DNA of 5,413 nucleotides from Chitinophagaceae bacterium (GCA_025963615.1 JAOQAL010000684.1:1-5413), one strand, 5' to 3'; numbered from the stretch's first letter, positions 1-5,413 are shown. Notes: generated by a model not told the origin, from the sequence alone. Numbers and translations are program-made.

Positions 1-96
1 TATTGAGCTGGTAAGAGCCTGTGCAGTATCTGTCTGTGAAAAAGTTACCACACTCCAGATAGTGCCCGACAGCAGACAGATGATAAGCTGTTTCAT
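1..96 (-). CDS. N-terminus of an exported protein, function unknown (partial)
   Basis: An ATG at 96-94 opens a frame of exactly 32 codons that runs off the left edge without a stop. The visible protein starts MKQLIICLLSGTIWSVVTFS and continues QTDTAQALTSSI. It has one Lys after Met, a hydrophobic core of about 16 residues, and a small residue (Ser20) before Gln21, which is a typical Sec signal peptide with signal peptidase I cleavage near S20/Q21; ending the signal in a small residue followed by Gln is common in Bacteroidota. Cys7 sits too early to be a lipobox. The mature part begins Thr/Ser/Gln-rich and is too short to assign to a family. It lies 80 bases downstream of the radical SAM gene in the same direction, so it could be the next gene of the same transcript or have its own promoter (candidate at 122-129). 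Confidence 0.7.
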   Translation of the reverse strand, partial: MKQLIICLLSGTIWSVVTFSQTDTAQALTSSI

Positions 97-121
97 AAAA
101 CAAGGTTTTGTTGTCTTATTC

Positions 122-129
122 TAAATATA
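122..129 (-). promoter_or_regulatory. candidate Bacteroidota -7 promoter element for the exported-protein gene
   Basis: On the minus strand these bases read TATATTTA, a 7 of 8 match to the Bacteroidota -7 consensus TAnnTTTG. The element lies about 25 bases before the ATG at 96, which would give a short leader. I see no TTTG-like -33 element at the expected distance upstream, so the case rests on one box in an AT-rich spacer. Confidence 0.3.
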
Positions 130-134
130 CGAAT

Positions 135-160
135 AAAAAACGAGGTTCCCTGGCTTAGGG
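135..160 (-). terminator. weak terminator-like hairpin after the radical SAM gene
   Basis: Read on the minus strand, 17 bases past the stop codon there is a GC-rich 4-base-pair hairpin (CCCT, five-base loop, AGGG; 160-148), then seven bases, then a run of six T (140-135). The stem is short and the gap to the T-run is longer than in a good intrinsic terminator, so it may only pause transcription or be chance. Confidence 0.2.
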
Positions 161-176
161 CGTCAAACTCTTACTG

Positions 177-1409
177 TCAGGCAATCTTTCCATACCGTGG
201 GCAACTATTTTCTTTTTGCGGCAGAACATTTATCCCATTTCTTACCAGCTCAATAATATTATACGATTTAGTATGACAGAATGGACAGGCATGTACATCC
301 CCCGCAGAATCCACATATACACTACGGCTGCCCGAAAAGCAGCCTAATCTCCGTTGGTGAAAGCCATGATACAACATGGTAGGATAATCCTCATAGGCCA
401 TGGAATGGTTCATCGTTGTAAAAAGCTGTTCAAGCATATCAATGTGTTTTTTCTCCAGCAATACATTTTTGTTTTCATAATGACCTACATTCTTTGGTTC
501 AAGTACCTGTACAAATTGTACCCCGAGGTCCCTGGCAAAATTCATATATGGTAAAAGATGGCCCCCTTCAAGAAAGGCTTTGGTTGCACATATACTTATA
601 GAAGTAACAAGCCCCGCTTTCCGGGCGTGCTTCACTGCATTTGTTGCCTGCTCAAAAGATGTTGCCCGGCCCCTGAACAGATTATGCGCCGCTGGTAAAT
701 AATGATCAATACTTACCACCATGCCTTTGCAACCTGCTGCTTTCAGTTTCATGGCGTTTTGCGCTGTTACGTTGAAACCAGATGTAACCACCCAGCACTC
801 ACTTTTTCTACTGGTATACGCAATCAGTTCAACAAGTTCTTTAAACCGCACCATGGGCTCACCGCCGCTAAAATGAAATTGCAATACACCTTCCTGCTGG
901 AATATATCGATGGTCTTCAACAGGTCTTCTTTGGTAAAGGATTCTTTCTGGTTCAGGTTGTCCCACTCAAAACAATGTTCGCAACGCATGGGACATTTGC
1001 GGGTAATAGCCAGAAAAATAAAGGAAAGCTTTTCGCTTTCATGAAGCGGATCAGCATGCCGTCGAAGTTCTCCTTGTATTAATTTATCATAAGCACCGGA
1101 AGGCCAGCCAGGCGTGTATTGATTAAAATAATATTTATTACCGATTTTATAAATCTTTTTTAGATCACCGCCCCACACGTCACTGCGCAGTTGTAACATA
1201 GCTCTATACGTTTTTAATATCCGCGAAGGCGATTTAAGTAGTAAGCACGCAAAATAAAAGATACGCGCTTTAATAGCCCACCAGGTTAACATACTTTCAA
1301 TCCGGGTTACGCGGCTATTTGCCGGTTTTTTTATTTTTTCACTTTTAAATTCCCCGGGTTTATTTTGTTTGCGCCAGTGGGTATCAGCTGATATTGCGAT
1401 CGTTTTCAT
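177..1409 (-). CDS. radical SAM protein with Twitch/SPASM-like C-terminal cluster motif
   Basis: A 410-residue cytosolic enzyme predicted to cleave S-adenosylmethionine at a [4Fe-4S] cluster; the substrate is unknown. The cluster motif CPMRCEHC (CxxxCxxC) is at residues 139-146. SAM-binding hallmarks follow: SGGEP 181-185, a VVTSGFN strand 207-213, VSID 232-235 and HNLFRG 242-247, which resembles the common SxDG...HDxxRG signature. The C-terminus has C357-x12-G-x4-C375-x2-C378, matching the first part of the SPASM/Twitch motif, plus C403 as a possible fourth ligand, so one auxiliary cluster is likely instead of the two in full SPASM enzymes. Residues 41-130 form an N-terminal region with an amphipathic stretch 41-60 and a KYYFNQYTPGWPS segment. 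The start is uncertain: an in-frame TAA at 1418-1416 makes Met1 the earliest start, but the first 39 residues are Lys-rich and low in structure, and Met40 (1292-1290) is a plausible alternative giving 371 residues. It sits 33 bases behind the lipoprotein gene, probably in one operon. Confidence 0.9.
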   Translation of the reverse strand: MKTIAISADTHWRKQNKPGEFKSEKIKKPANSRVTRIESMLTWWAIKARIFYFACLLLKSPSRILKTYRAMLQLRSDVWGGDLKKIYKIGNKYYFNQYTPGWPSGAYDKLIQGELRRHADPLHESEKLSFIFLAITRKCPMRCEHCFEWDNLNQKESFTKEDLLKTIDIFQQEGVLQFHFSGGEPMVRFKELVELIAYTSRKSECWVVTSGFNVTAQNAMKLKAAGCKGMVVSIDHYLPAAHNLFRGRATSFEQATNAVKHARKAGLVTSISICATKAFLEGGHLLPYMNFARDLGVQFVQVLEPKNVGHYENKNVLLEKKHIDMLEQLFTTMNHSMAYEDYPTMLYHGFHQRRLGCFSGSRSVYVDSAGDVHACPFCHTKSYNIIELVRNGINVLPQKENSCPRYGKIA

Positions 1410-1442
1410 ACTATTTTATTTTAAGTAAACTATACTATTTTT

Positions 1443-3101
1443 TCATTTCAAAAATGCCATGGTTTCCTTCTTCAAGTTTTTGTATTGTTTCATTCCATAC
1501 AATGGAAAAGCGTTTGGCCTGGTAAATCCTTTTAAGAATTTAATATCAGGCTTCCCTGCAAATTCCCTGATATGCTCATAATAACCTTTGGTATGAAGTA
1601 TAAATGAGCGGGCCTGGTCTGGGGAAACAGCGGCATTGGACTGATAGGTAATAGTAGCTGTATTGCCAATTTGCGGTTGCTCCAGGTAAATACCGTCTTC
1701 GCCAGTAAGGTTACTTAAAATATCTTTCCCCGTTTCATCCACAGCCTGAAGCGGCTTCAATGTTTCTACAAAAAAATCCTGATCCGCAGAATAATCTATA
1801 GCTGCTGCATCAATTTCCCAAAACATAAAACCACTACTTAATTTAATTTCTGCGGTATCGCCGTTTGTTTCACTTAAATCTATTGGAACTACTACCTGAC
1901 GGTTGGCTACAGGCCCGATAGTAGTTATATCTTTTATTTTGCGCCATCCCTTTGTTGTGTTTACCGAAACTTCAAGCGGTATTTGCTGTTCTTTTACCCA
2001 TTTAAGCAGTTCGGCTGCCGGTTTATCTTTTTGTTTTTTCATGTACGTGCTGTAATAACTGCCAAATCCTTTTGCCAATTCACCATAGAGATAGTCAAGG
2101 AAATAAGAATTCTTTATAGTGAGTAACAGTTTCCCTTTTTGCTGACTCGTGGGTTTACGAAACGTAATAACGGCATTGTTATTTGCAATGGCAGACGTGG
2201 TATCATCAAAATAAAGCACCTGGTTATCATTGGGCTTTACCAGTGCGCCTGTTACATTTTCTCCATTGCTTAGCATGGCACCCAATGGCTGTTGCAATGC
2301 TGACAGGCTATACAAATTGCCATCGTCATCAGCCAATACCTTTGTTTCTCTTTTATGTGTTATTACCCATAGGTCGGCCATATCGGTGTATTGACGTTCT
2401 TTCAATTCGTTACTTATTTTTATCTGTAACCTGTTGTTGTAATCAGGCTTTAACTGTAGTGGCATATAGTCACTCCTGGCTAATTGAGGATAGATTGCAC
2501 CTCCATAAATTTCACCCTGCAACGTAAATTCTTCTCCGGTATAACCGCTTACAAAAGGGCATGAACTTTTGGTTGCTAAAATTATTATGGCAGCTACTAC
2601 GAGTGCCCCGCCGGTAATCAGGAAGGCGCCGCCAATATAGCTACGCGTAGTACGAACCTTGTCCTTTTGCAATACCGCTATTTTTTGAACTTTATCCAAT
2701 AAGAGTGTATAGGAACCGATGCCAGCAGTATCGTCTTGTGAAATGTACAGGTGCACTTCATTTAATACCTCCATTTGTCCAGGTATCTTTTTATATTTTC
2801 CTTTTCCGTTTTTGCTTTTTAATACATAAAGCTCATGATCTGGCGGTAATGTGTCAAGCCTGCATTGTAATGTTTTCTGGTCGGCGCTCAAGGAAAGACT
2901 ATTCATATAATAAGCGTTGTTTCCGTTTCTTAAAACAAAGAAGCGGTTTTGTAGTTTTAAACTGTCAAGGCTGGCAAGAGTTTGGTTAGACGAAGCCGAA
3001 CCGGCCAACGAGGTCTTATAGTACGTCTTACAAGCCGAAAAAAGGATTATTACAATAAATGTGAAGAGGAACGTCCATGATAGTTTCTGTGTGCGTCTCA
3101 T
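1443..3101 (-). CDS. predicted lipoprotein with internal hydrophobic segment and CPF-motif domain, function unknown
   Basis: A 552-residue protein. The N-terminus MRRTQKLSW is followed by a hydrophobic core and LFSAC, so lipidation at Cys24 by signal peptidase II is likely (Phe at -3 is unusual but tolerated). No acidic surface-export signal follows the Cys (KTYYKT), which argues for a periplasm-facing location. Residues 45-145 form a beta-rich region with alternating charged and hydrophobic residues. A Gly-rich hydrophobic segment lies at 156-176, preceded by Lys146, Lys148, Arg150 and Arg153. It leads into SSCPFVSGYTGEEF and GEIYGGAIYPQLARSDYMPL (179-215). From memory this Cys-Pro-Phe, aromatic, DGE-like, GGA pattern, followed by an ERQYTDMADLWVITH stretch (235-249), recurs in large uncharacterised bacterial proteins, often behind a similar hydrophobic segment; I know no assigned function. 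The rest (to 552) contains an NAVITF.KP...GKLLL segment and a FMFWEIDAAAIDYS stretch (425-438) and ends in a Lys-rich tail. It is upstream of, and closely spaced to, the radical SAM gene. Confidence 0.85.
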   Translation of the reverse strand: MRRTQKLSWTFLFTFIVIILFSACKTYYKTSLAGSASSNQTLASLDSLKLQNRFFVLRNGNNAYYMNSLSLSADQKTLQCRLDTLPPDHELYVLKSKNGKGKYKKIPGQMEVLNEVHLYISQDDTAGIGSYTLLLDKVQKIAVLQKDKVRTTRSYIGGAFLITGGALVVAAIIILATKSSCPFVSGYTGEEFTLQGEIYGGAIYPQLARSDYMPLQLKPDYNNRLQIKISNELKERQYTDMADLWVITHKRETKVLADDDGNLYSLSALQQPLGAMLSNGENVTGALVKPNDNQVLYFDDTTSAIANNNAVITFRKPTSQQKGKLLLTIKNSYFLDYLYGELAKGFGSYYSTYMKKQKDKPAAELLKWVKEQQIPLEVSVNTTKGWRKIKDITTIGPVANRQVVVPIDLSETNGDTAEIKLSSGFMFWEIDAAAIDYSADQDFFVETLKPLQAVDETGKDILSNLTGEDGIYLEQPQIGNTATITYQSNAAVSPDQARSFILHTKGYYEHIREFAGKPDIKFLKGFTRPNAFPLYGMKQYKNLKKETMAFLK

Positions 3102-3145
3102 AATTTTTTGATTTCGGTGCCATGAAGAATATTTACTAACCCCAT
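3098..3145 (-). CDS. possible 15-codon leader reading frame overlapping the lipoprotein start
   Basis: ATG at 3145-3143 opens MGLVNILHGTEIKKL and ends in TGA at 3100-3098, which overlaps the lipoprotein ATG (3101-3099) as ATGA. The four bases GGGG sit close before the preceding TTG-ATG, but there is no properly spaced ribosome binding site. The arrangement is what translational coupling would use, since a terminating ribosome would stop directly on the lipoprotein start, which itself has no visible Shine-Dalgarno sequence. A frame this short is common by chance, so this is only a candidate. Confidence 0.2.
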   Translation of the reverse strand: MGLVNILHGTEIKKL

Positions 3146-3184
3146 CAACCCCGGGATAAACCAGGCAGTCTATCGTTAAGGAAA

Positions 3185-3230
3185 TGGGCTATAAAATCAT
3201 TCTGATAAAACTAATTTCAACCTTAGCCCA
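3185..3230 (-). promoter_or_regulatory. 7-base-pair inverted repeat in the lipoprotein leader region
   Basis: TGGGCTA at 3185-3191 is the exact reverse complement of TAGCCCA at 3224-3230, with 32 AT-rich bases between. The loop also contains ATCA-ttc-TGAT (3196-3206). The arms are the most GC-rich part of this stretch. It could fold as a leader hairpin in the lipoprotein transcript or serve as a protein-binding site, but an inverted repeat of this size and spacing is also expected by chance. Confidence 0.2.
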
Positions 3231-3293
3231 CACCTAATTGAATTTTGCGATAGCCATTCCTGAATAATTAAATAATACTTGAGGGAAGATTTT

Positions 3294-3321
3294 ATAAATT
3301 AACCGTAGTATAAAACGCAAA
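3294..3321 (-). promoter_or_regulatory. weak promoter candidate for the lipoprotein and radical SAM pair
   Basis: On the minus strand TTTG (3321-3318) is followed after 16 bases by TAATTTAT (3301-3294), which partly matches the Bacteroidota -33 TTTG and -7 TAnnTTTG elements. The spacer is shorter than the usual roughly 19 to 21 bases, and the resulting leader would be about 180 bases long. AT-rich spacers give many such partial matches. Confidence 0.2.
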
Positions 3322-3337
3322 AAAGCTGGCTTCGCGT
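3311..3337 (-). terminator. weak terminator-like hairpin downstream of the flavin reductase gene
   Basis: On the minus strand ACGCGAA pairs with TTTGCGT (one G-T pair, seven pairs in all, nine-base loop; 3337-3315), followed by TTTA. It lies about 70 bases past the flavin reductase stop. The stem is partly AT-rich and the U-tract is short, so it is a modest candidate. The T-rich loop overlaps the promoter candidate box, and both cannot be taken as independent evidence. Confidence 0.2.
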
Positions 3338-3407
3338 GATGGATAGCAGCAGAAAATACTAAAATAAATTTAGACAGTGTTTAAGGCAATATAATAAAAC
3401 CAGGCTG

Positions 3408-4289
3408 TTACGAAGTCGCTAAAAGAACCTGCCAGGCTTCATTTGTTTTCCCGTTCGCTAAAAGTGATTTTGCATAAGTATGCAACTCTCTTTCCATGTC
3501 ATCCGGGTTCAAATTGTAGTATTGAATAATTTGGCTTAAATGATTATCAGAAAAAGAAGGATCGATAACAGGATACTCATGCACATTCCCTAGTTGCCCA
3601 AGGTTATTCCCGGTAAGAATAGTACTATACCGAATGCTTTCCGGCAAAGCATCTATTCCTATTCCCAATTTTTTATTTGGTTTTTCCACTTCGAAAAGAT
3701 TTGTTTCATCCACCCTGCAATACCAGTCATCGCCCAATCTTGCCACATGATGCAGTTTTCGCGGATCCATTTTTTTACCGGCATCCAATGTCGAATCATC
3801 AATATGCAAGCGGAGTATTTCACAGATCACTAAATTGCCGGCGCCAGAGGCCATTCCCAATGGTTTTACTTCCAGCACACTGCATTCCATTTTCACTTTG
3901 CTTTCTTTTACCATCGGCGGTTTTATAAGGGTAGCTGCTTCTTCTGTAAAACCTGCCTTTATAAATTCATTCACATCCTTTGAAAAATCACAACTCGTCA
4001 ATGACATTTGCTGTACCATCTCGTAATCAACAATATTGATTACTACTTCCGGGACTTCCTGCACATTGTGCAAGGTATGTTTGGTGGTATTATCTCTCAT
4101 CCTTCTTGAGGGCGAGAAAATAACGATGGGTGGATTTATTGAAAACAAATTAAAGAAACTGAAGGGGCTAAGATTCACATTTCCATCTTGATCAGTGGTG
4201 CTTGCAAAGCAAATCGGCCGGGGTGCGACAGCATGTTGCAGGTAATGCTGTCTTTCAAGAGGCGTTAAATCTTTTAGGTCAAGAATCAT
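3408..4289 (-). CDS. flavin reductase-like FMN-binding split-barrel protein with C-terminal extension
   Basis: A 293-residue cytosolic protein of the flavin reductase-like (DIM6/NTAB-type) family, which binds FMN and typically reduces flavin with NAD(P)H or uses it in related redox reactions; the physiological substrate is not visible. The family core spans about residues 15-200: AVAPRPICFAST at 20-31, DGNVNLSPFSFFNLFSINPP at 35-54, then IVIFSPSRRMRDNTTKHTL at 55-73, the region that usually holds the flavin phosphate and isoalloxazine, and EVVINIVDYE at 81-90. Residues 144-165 (PLGMASGAGNLVICEILRLH) form the later barrel strand. Residues 200-293 go beyond the roughly 200-residue minimal family and include LPESIRYSTILTGNNLGQLG (215-234), an extension I recall from Bacteroidota homologues. 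No signal peptide is present. The start ATG has no strong ribosome binding site, as usual in this phylum. Separated from the GH30 gene by 116 bases and from the lipoprotein gene by 306, so it may be a single-gene unit. Confidence 0.9.
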   Translation of the reverse strand: MILDLKDLTPLERQHYLQHAVAPRPICFASTTDQDGNVNLSPFSFFNLFSINPPIVIFSPSRRMRDNTTKHTLHNVQEVPEVVINIVDYEMVQQMSLTSCDFSKDVNEFIKAGFTEEAATLIKPPMVKESKVKMECSVLEVKPLGMASGAGNLVICEILRLHIDDSTLDAGKKMDPRKLHHVARLGDDWYCRVDETNLFEVEKPNKKLGIGIDALPESIRYSTILTGNNLGQLGNVHEYPVIDPSFSDNHLSQIIQYYNLNPDDMERELHTYAKSLLANGKTNEAWQVLLATS

Positions 4290-4341
4290 TAAAAGTTACT
4301 TGCGTTTGGAAAATTAAGTTCAAAATTGATACCGTAGCATT

Positions 4342-4355
4342 TCAAGCAGGCTTGA
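4342..4355. promoter_or_regulatory. palindromic operator-like site upstream of the flavin reductase gene
   Basis: TCAAGC and GCTTGA are perfect inverted arms separated by AG, giving a 14-base palindrome 53-66 bases before the ATG at 4289. It partly overlaps a second inverted repeat, AGGCT (4348-4352) with AGCCT (4364-4368), centred on the palindrome TAGCTA (4356-4361). Position and symmetry suit a dimeric repressor or activator near the promoter. It is not followed by a T-run on the minus strand, so it is a poor terminator for the GH30 gene. No regulator gene is in the window to pair it with. Confidence 0.3.
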
Positions 4356-4405
4356 TAGCTATTAGCCTTCCGACGCTGCTGGTTACCAGGACCGGTTCAG
4401 ACAAA

Positions 4406-5413
4406 CTACCAGACAAACGTTCCTACACTGGCTGCAGGTAATACTGCTGTTGCCCATTTCTCTTTTAATTTTATATTAAAGGATGCGGCCGTACCGCCAT
4501 CATTCAATACAATTAATACTTTTTTCCCGTCAGGCCGGTTAAATGCCGCGCTATACAAACTTCCTGAATTATTACTTGCAATACGAACCGAACCGGCAGG
4601 AATAAATTTGGATGCGTGGGCTACGATATACCAGGCTACATTCTTTTCAACAGTTGAACCAGTAATCGTCAATGCCCCTTTGCATTCTGTACAACCACCC
4701 GGTGTATGTGGGTTGAATGCCGGGTCATTGGCCAGGTTCCATTCGAGGGCCACGCGGCTCCAGTTACGCATGGAGCCAATGATAACATTTTTTATATGCC
4801 ATTGCAGGTCACCATTGAAAGTTCCTGTGCCCGATGTCCATTGCTCGGTGAAATAAACGGCTTTATCTGGATAGGCATTATGTACCGTTGTTAAAGCGCT
4901 GATATCACCAGCATATAAATGAAAAGCGGAACCATTAACAAATGTGTTAGCCGTGGCATCTCCTAAAATAGTTGTTGCATAATCAGGCCGGTCGCAGTTA
5001 TGATCGTAGGCGATAATTTTTGTCGCAAGTCCTGCTGTTTGAAAAGCCGGACCCAGGTTATTTTTTATAAAATCCCGTTGTTGTTCCGCTGTCATCAATA
5101 AACTGGGTGTATTGTTGGGATTGAGTGGTTCATTTTGTGGTGTGATAGCATCGATCGTAATTCCTTCCACCTGCATCTCCTGTATGTATTTTACAAAATA
5201 CTTTGCATACACATCATAGTATTGTGTTTGCAGGCTGCCTCCGGTGAAACTGTTATTATCTTTCATCCAGACGGGCGGGCTCCAGGGAGCGGCTATTATT
5301 TTTATATTGGGATTAATAGTCAAAATCTCCTTTAACAAGGGAACTAACCCTGTTCCGCCGGCTTTATCCGCTTCTAAATTAAAATTGGCTAGAGGCAAAT
5401 CCGTTTGACCCGG
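4406..5413 (-). CDS. glycoside hydrolase family 30 enzyme, C-terminal part (partial)
   Basis: The frame is open to the right edge, giving 335 residues plus TAG at 4408-4406. A TTG at 5398 might be taken as a start, but five in-frame codons (Pro-Gly-Gln-Thr-Asp) precede it and the sequence there matches the interior of GH30 proteins, so the true start and signal peptide lie outside the window; about 130 to 170 residues are missing. Numbering from the edge, APWSPPVWM is at 42-50, TPQNEP at 91-96 with the predicted acid/base Glu95 (5131-5129), SAFHLY at 162-167, YFTEQW at 187-192 with the predicted nucleophile Glu190 (4846-4844), and ALEWNL at 222-227. The final roughly 85 residues (from KNVAWYIVAHASKFI) are the side beta-sandwich that GH30 enzymes carry, ending SVGTFVW. 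Retaining hydrolysis of a beta-glucosidic substrate is expected; the subfamily (GH30_1 glucosidase/glucosylceramidase or GH30_3 beta-1,6-glucanase) is not settled here, with a lean to GH30_3 from the phylum. Likely secreted. Confidence 0.93.
   Translation of the reverse strand, partial: PGQTDLPLANFNLEADKAGGTGLVPLLKEILTINPNIKIIAAPWSPPVWMKDNNSFTGGSLQTQYYDVYAKYFVKYIQEMQVEGITIDAITPQNEPLNPNNTPSLLMTAEQQRDFIKNNLGPAFQTAGLATKIIAYDHNCDRPDYATTILGDATANTFVNGSAFHLYAGDISALTTVHNAYPDKAVYFTEQWTSGTGTFNGDLQWHIKNVIIGSMRNWSRVALEWNLANDPAFNPHTPGGCTECKGALTITGSTVEKNVAWYIVAHASKFIPAGSVRIASNNSGSLYSAAFNRPDGKKVLIVLNDGGTAASFNIKLKEKWATAVLPAASVGTFVW

Larger units (their letters stand above)
1..255. repeat. 16-base perfect inverted repeat pair (1-16 and 240-255)
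   Basis: Bases 1-16 (tattgagctggtaaga) are the exact reverse complement of 240-255. The left arm is inside the exported-protein gene, codons for Leu-Thr-Ser-Ser-Ile. The right arm is inside the 3' end of the radical SAM gene, codons for Ile-Glu-Leu-Val-Arg around residues 385-390. The arm at the left touches the window edge, so the match could extend outside. The arms are 223 bases apart, and a transcript crossing both genes could pair there. Chance similarity is possible; no function is claimed. Confidence 0.5.
3102..3407. other. 306-base non-coding spacer between flavin reductase and lipoprotein genes
   Basis: AT-rich spacer without a convincing gene on either strand; the longest plus-strand frame with ATG is 17 codons (3184-3237). 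It contains, in transcription order, a weak terminator-like hairpin (3315-3337), a weak promoter candidate (3294-3321), an inverted repeat (3185-3230) and the short leader frame (3098-3145). Its length suggests that the lipoprotein and radical SAM pair is transcribed independently of the flavin reductase. Confidence 0.6.

Noticed and set aside
28..81. 9-base inverted repeat ATCTGTCTG / CAGACAGAT in the exported-protein gene
   Set aside because: Repeats of this length and spacing are expected about once or twice by chance in a window of this size, and both arms are explained by coding sequence.
702..1082. 126-codon open frame on the plus strand
   Set aside because: It lies wholly inside the radical SAM gene on the opposite strand. 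Its composition (many His, Cys, Phe) is what antisense reading of that gene gives, and it covers the conserved motifs of the real protein.
2183..2989. Plus-strand frames of 114 and 94 codons
   Set aside because: Both are antisense to the lipoprotein gene, rich in Cys, His and Trp, and resemble no protein family.
3184..3237. 17-codon plus-strand frame in the 306-base spacer, preceded by AAGGA
   Set aside because: The purine run is only two bases from the ATG, the frame is very short, and nothing else nearby is transcribed from the plus strand.
4379..4389. CTGG-TTA-CCAG hairpin just after the GH30 stop codon as a terminator
   Set aside because: The stem is only four to five pairs and no T-run follows on the minus strand.
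5396..5398. TTG as the start codon of the GH30 gene
   Set aside because: The frame continues upstream to the window edge and the residues there (Pro-Gly-Gln-Thr-Asp) fit the interior of GH30 proteins; a start here would remove a large part of the catalytic barrel.
1..5413. CRISPR array, tRNA, transposon or toxin-antitoxin genes
   Set aside because: No regularly spaced repeats, cloverleaf-like stretches, transposase motifs or paired small genes were seen on either strand.

Overview
The window reads as a chromosomal segment from the phylum Bacteroidota, probably a Chitinophagaceae or Sphingobacteriales-type soil or plant-associated bacterium. The grounds are moderately AT-rich spacers, no strong Shine-Dalgarno sequences in front of the starts, the style of the lipoprotein and exported-protein signal peptides, and protein families that I recall mainly from that phylum. 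No species can be named from the sequence alone.

Every convincing gene lies on the minus strand, so transcription runs from high to low coordinates. In that order the window holds: (1) the C-terminal two thirds of a GH30-family glycoside hydrolase (4406-5413, cut by the window edge) with both catalytic glutamates present; (2) a 116-base spacer containing a compact palindrome; (3) a complete flavin reductase-like FMN-binding protein with a C-terminal extension (3408-4289); (4) a 306-base spacer with weak terminator, promoter and hairpin candidates and a 15-codon reading frame whose stop overlaps the next start codon; (5) a 552-residue predicted lipoprotein of unknown function (1443-3101); (6) after 33 bases, a radical SAM protein with a Twitch/SPASM-like C-terminal iron-sulfur motif (177-1409); and (7) after an 80-base spacer, the first 32 codons of an exported protein (1-96, cut by the window edge).

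The only pair that looks clearly co-transcribed is the lipoprotein and the radical SAM protein. The GH30 enzyme and the flavin reductase appear to be neighbours without an obvious functional link: one degrades a beta-glucan or glucoside outside the cytoplasm, the other is a cytosolic flavin protein.

The part most worth a second look is the lipoprotein plus radical SAM pair. The radical SAM enzyme has the CxxxCxxC motif, GGEP, and a Cx12Gx4CxxC auxiliary-cluster motif of the kind seen in peptide- and protein-modifying enzymes, but no obvious small precursor peptide is present. The lipoprotein has an unusual internal hydrophobic segment followed by a Cys-Pro-Phe motif domain. No mobile elements, CRISPR arrays, tRNA or rRNA genes were seen.
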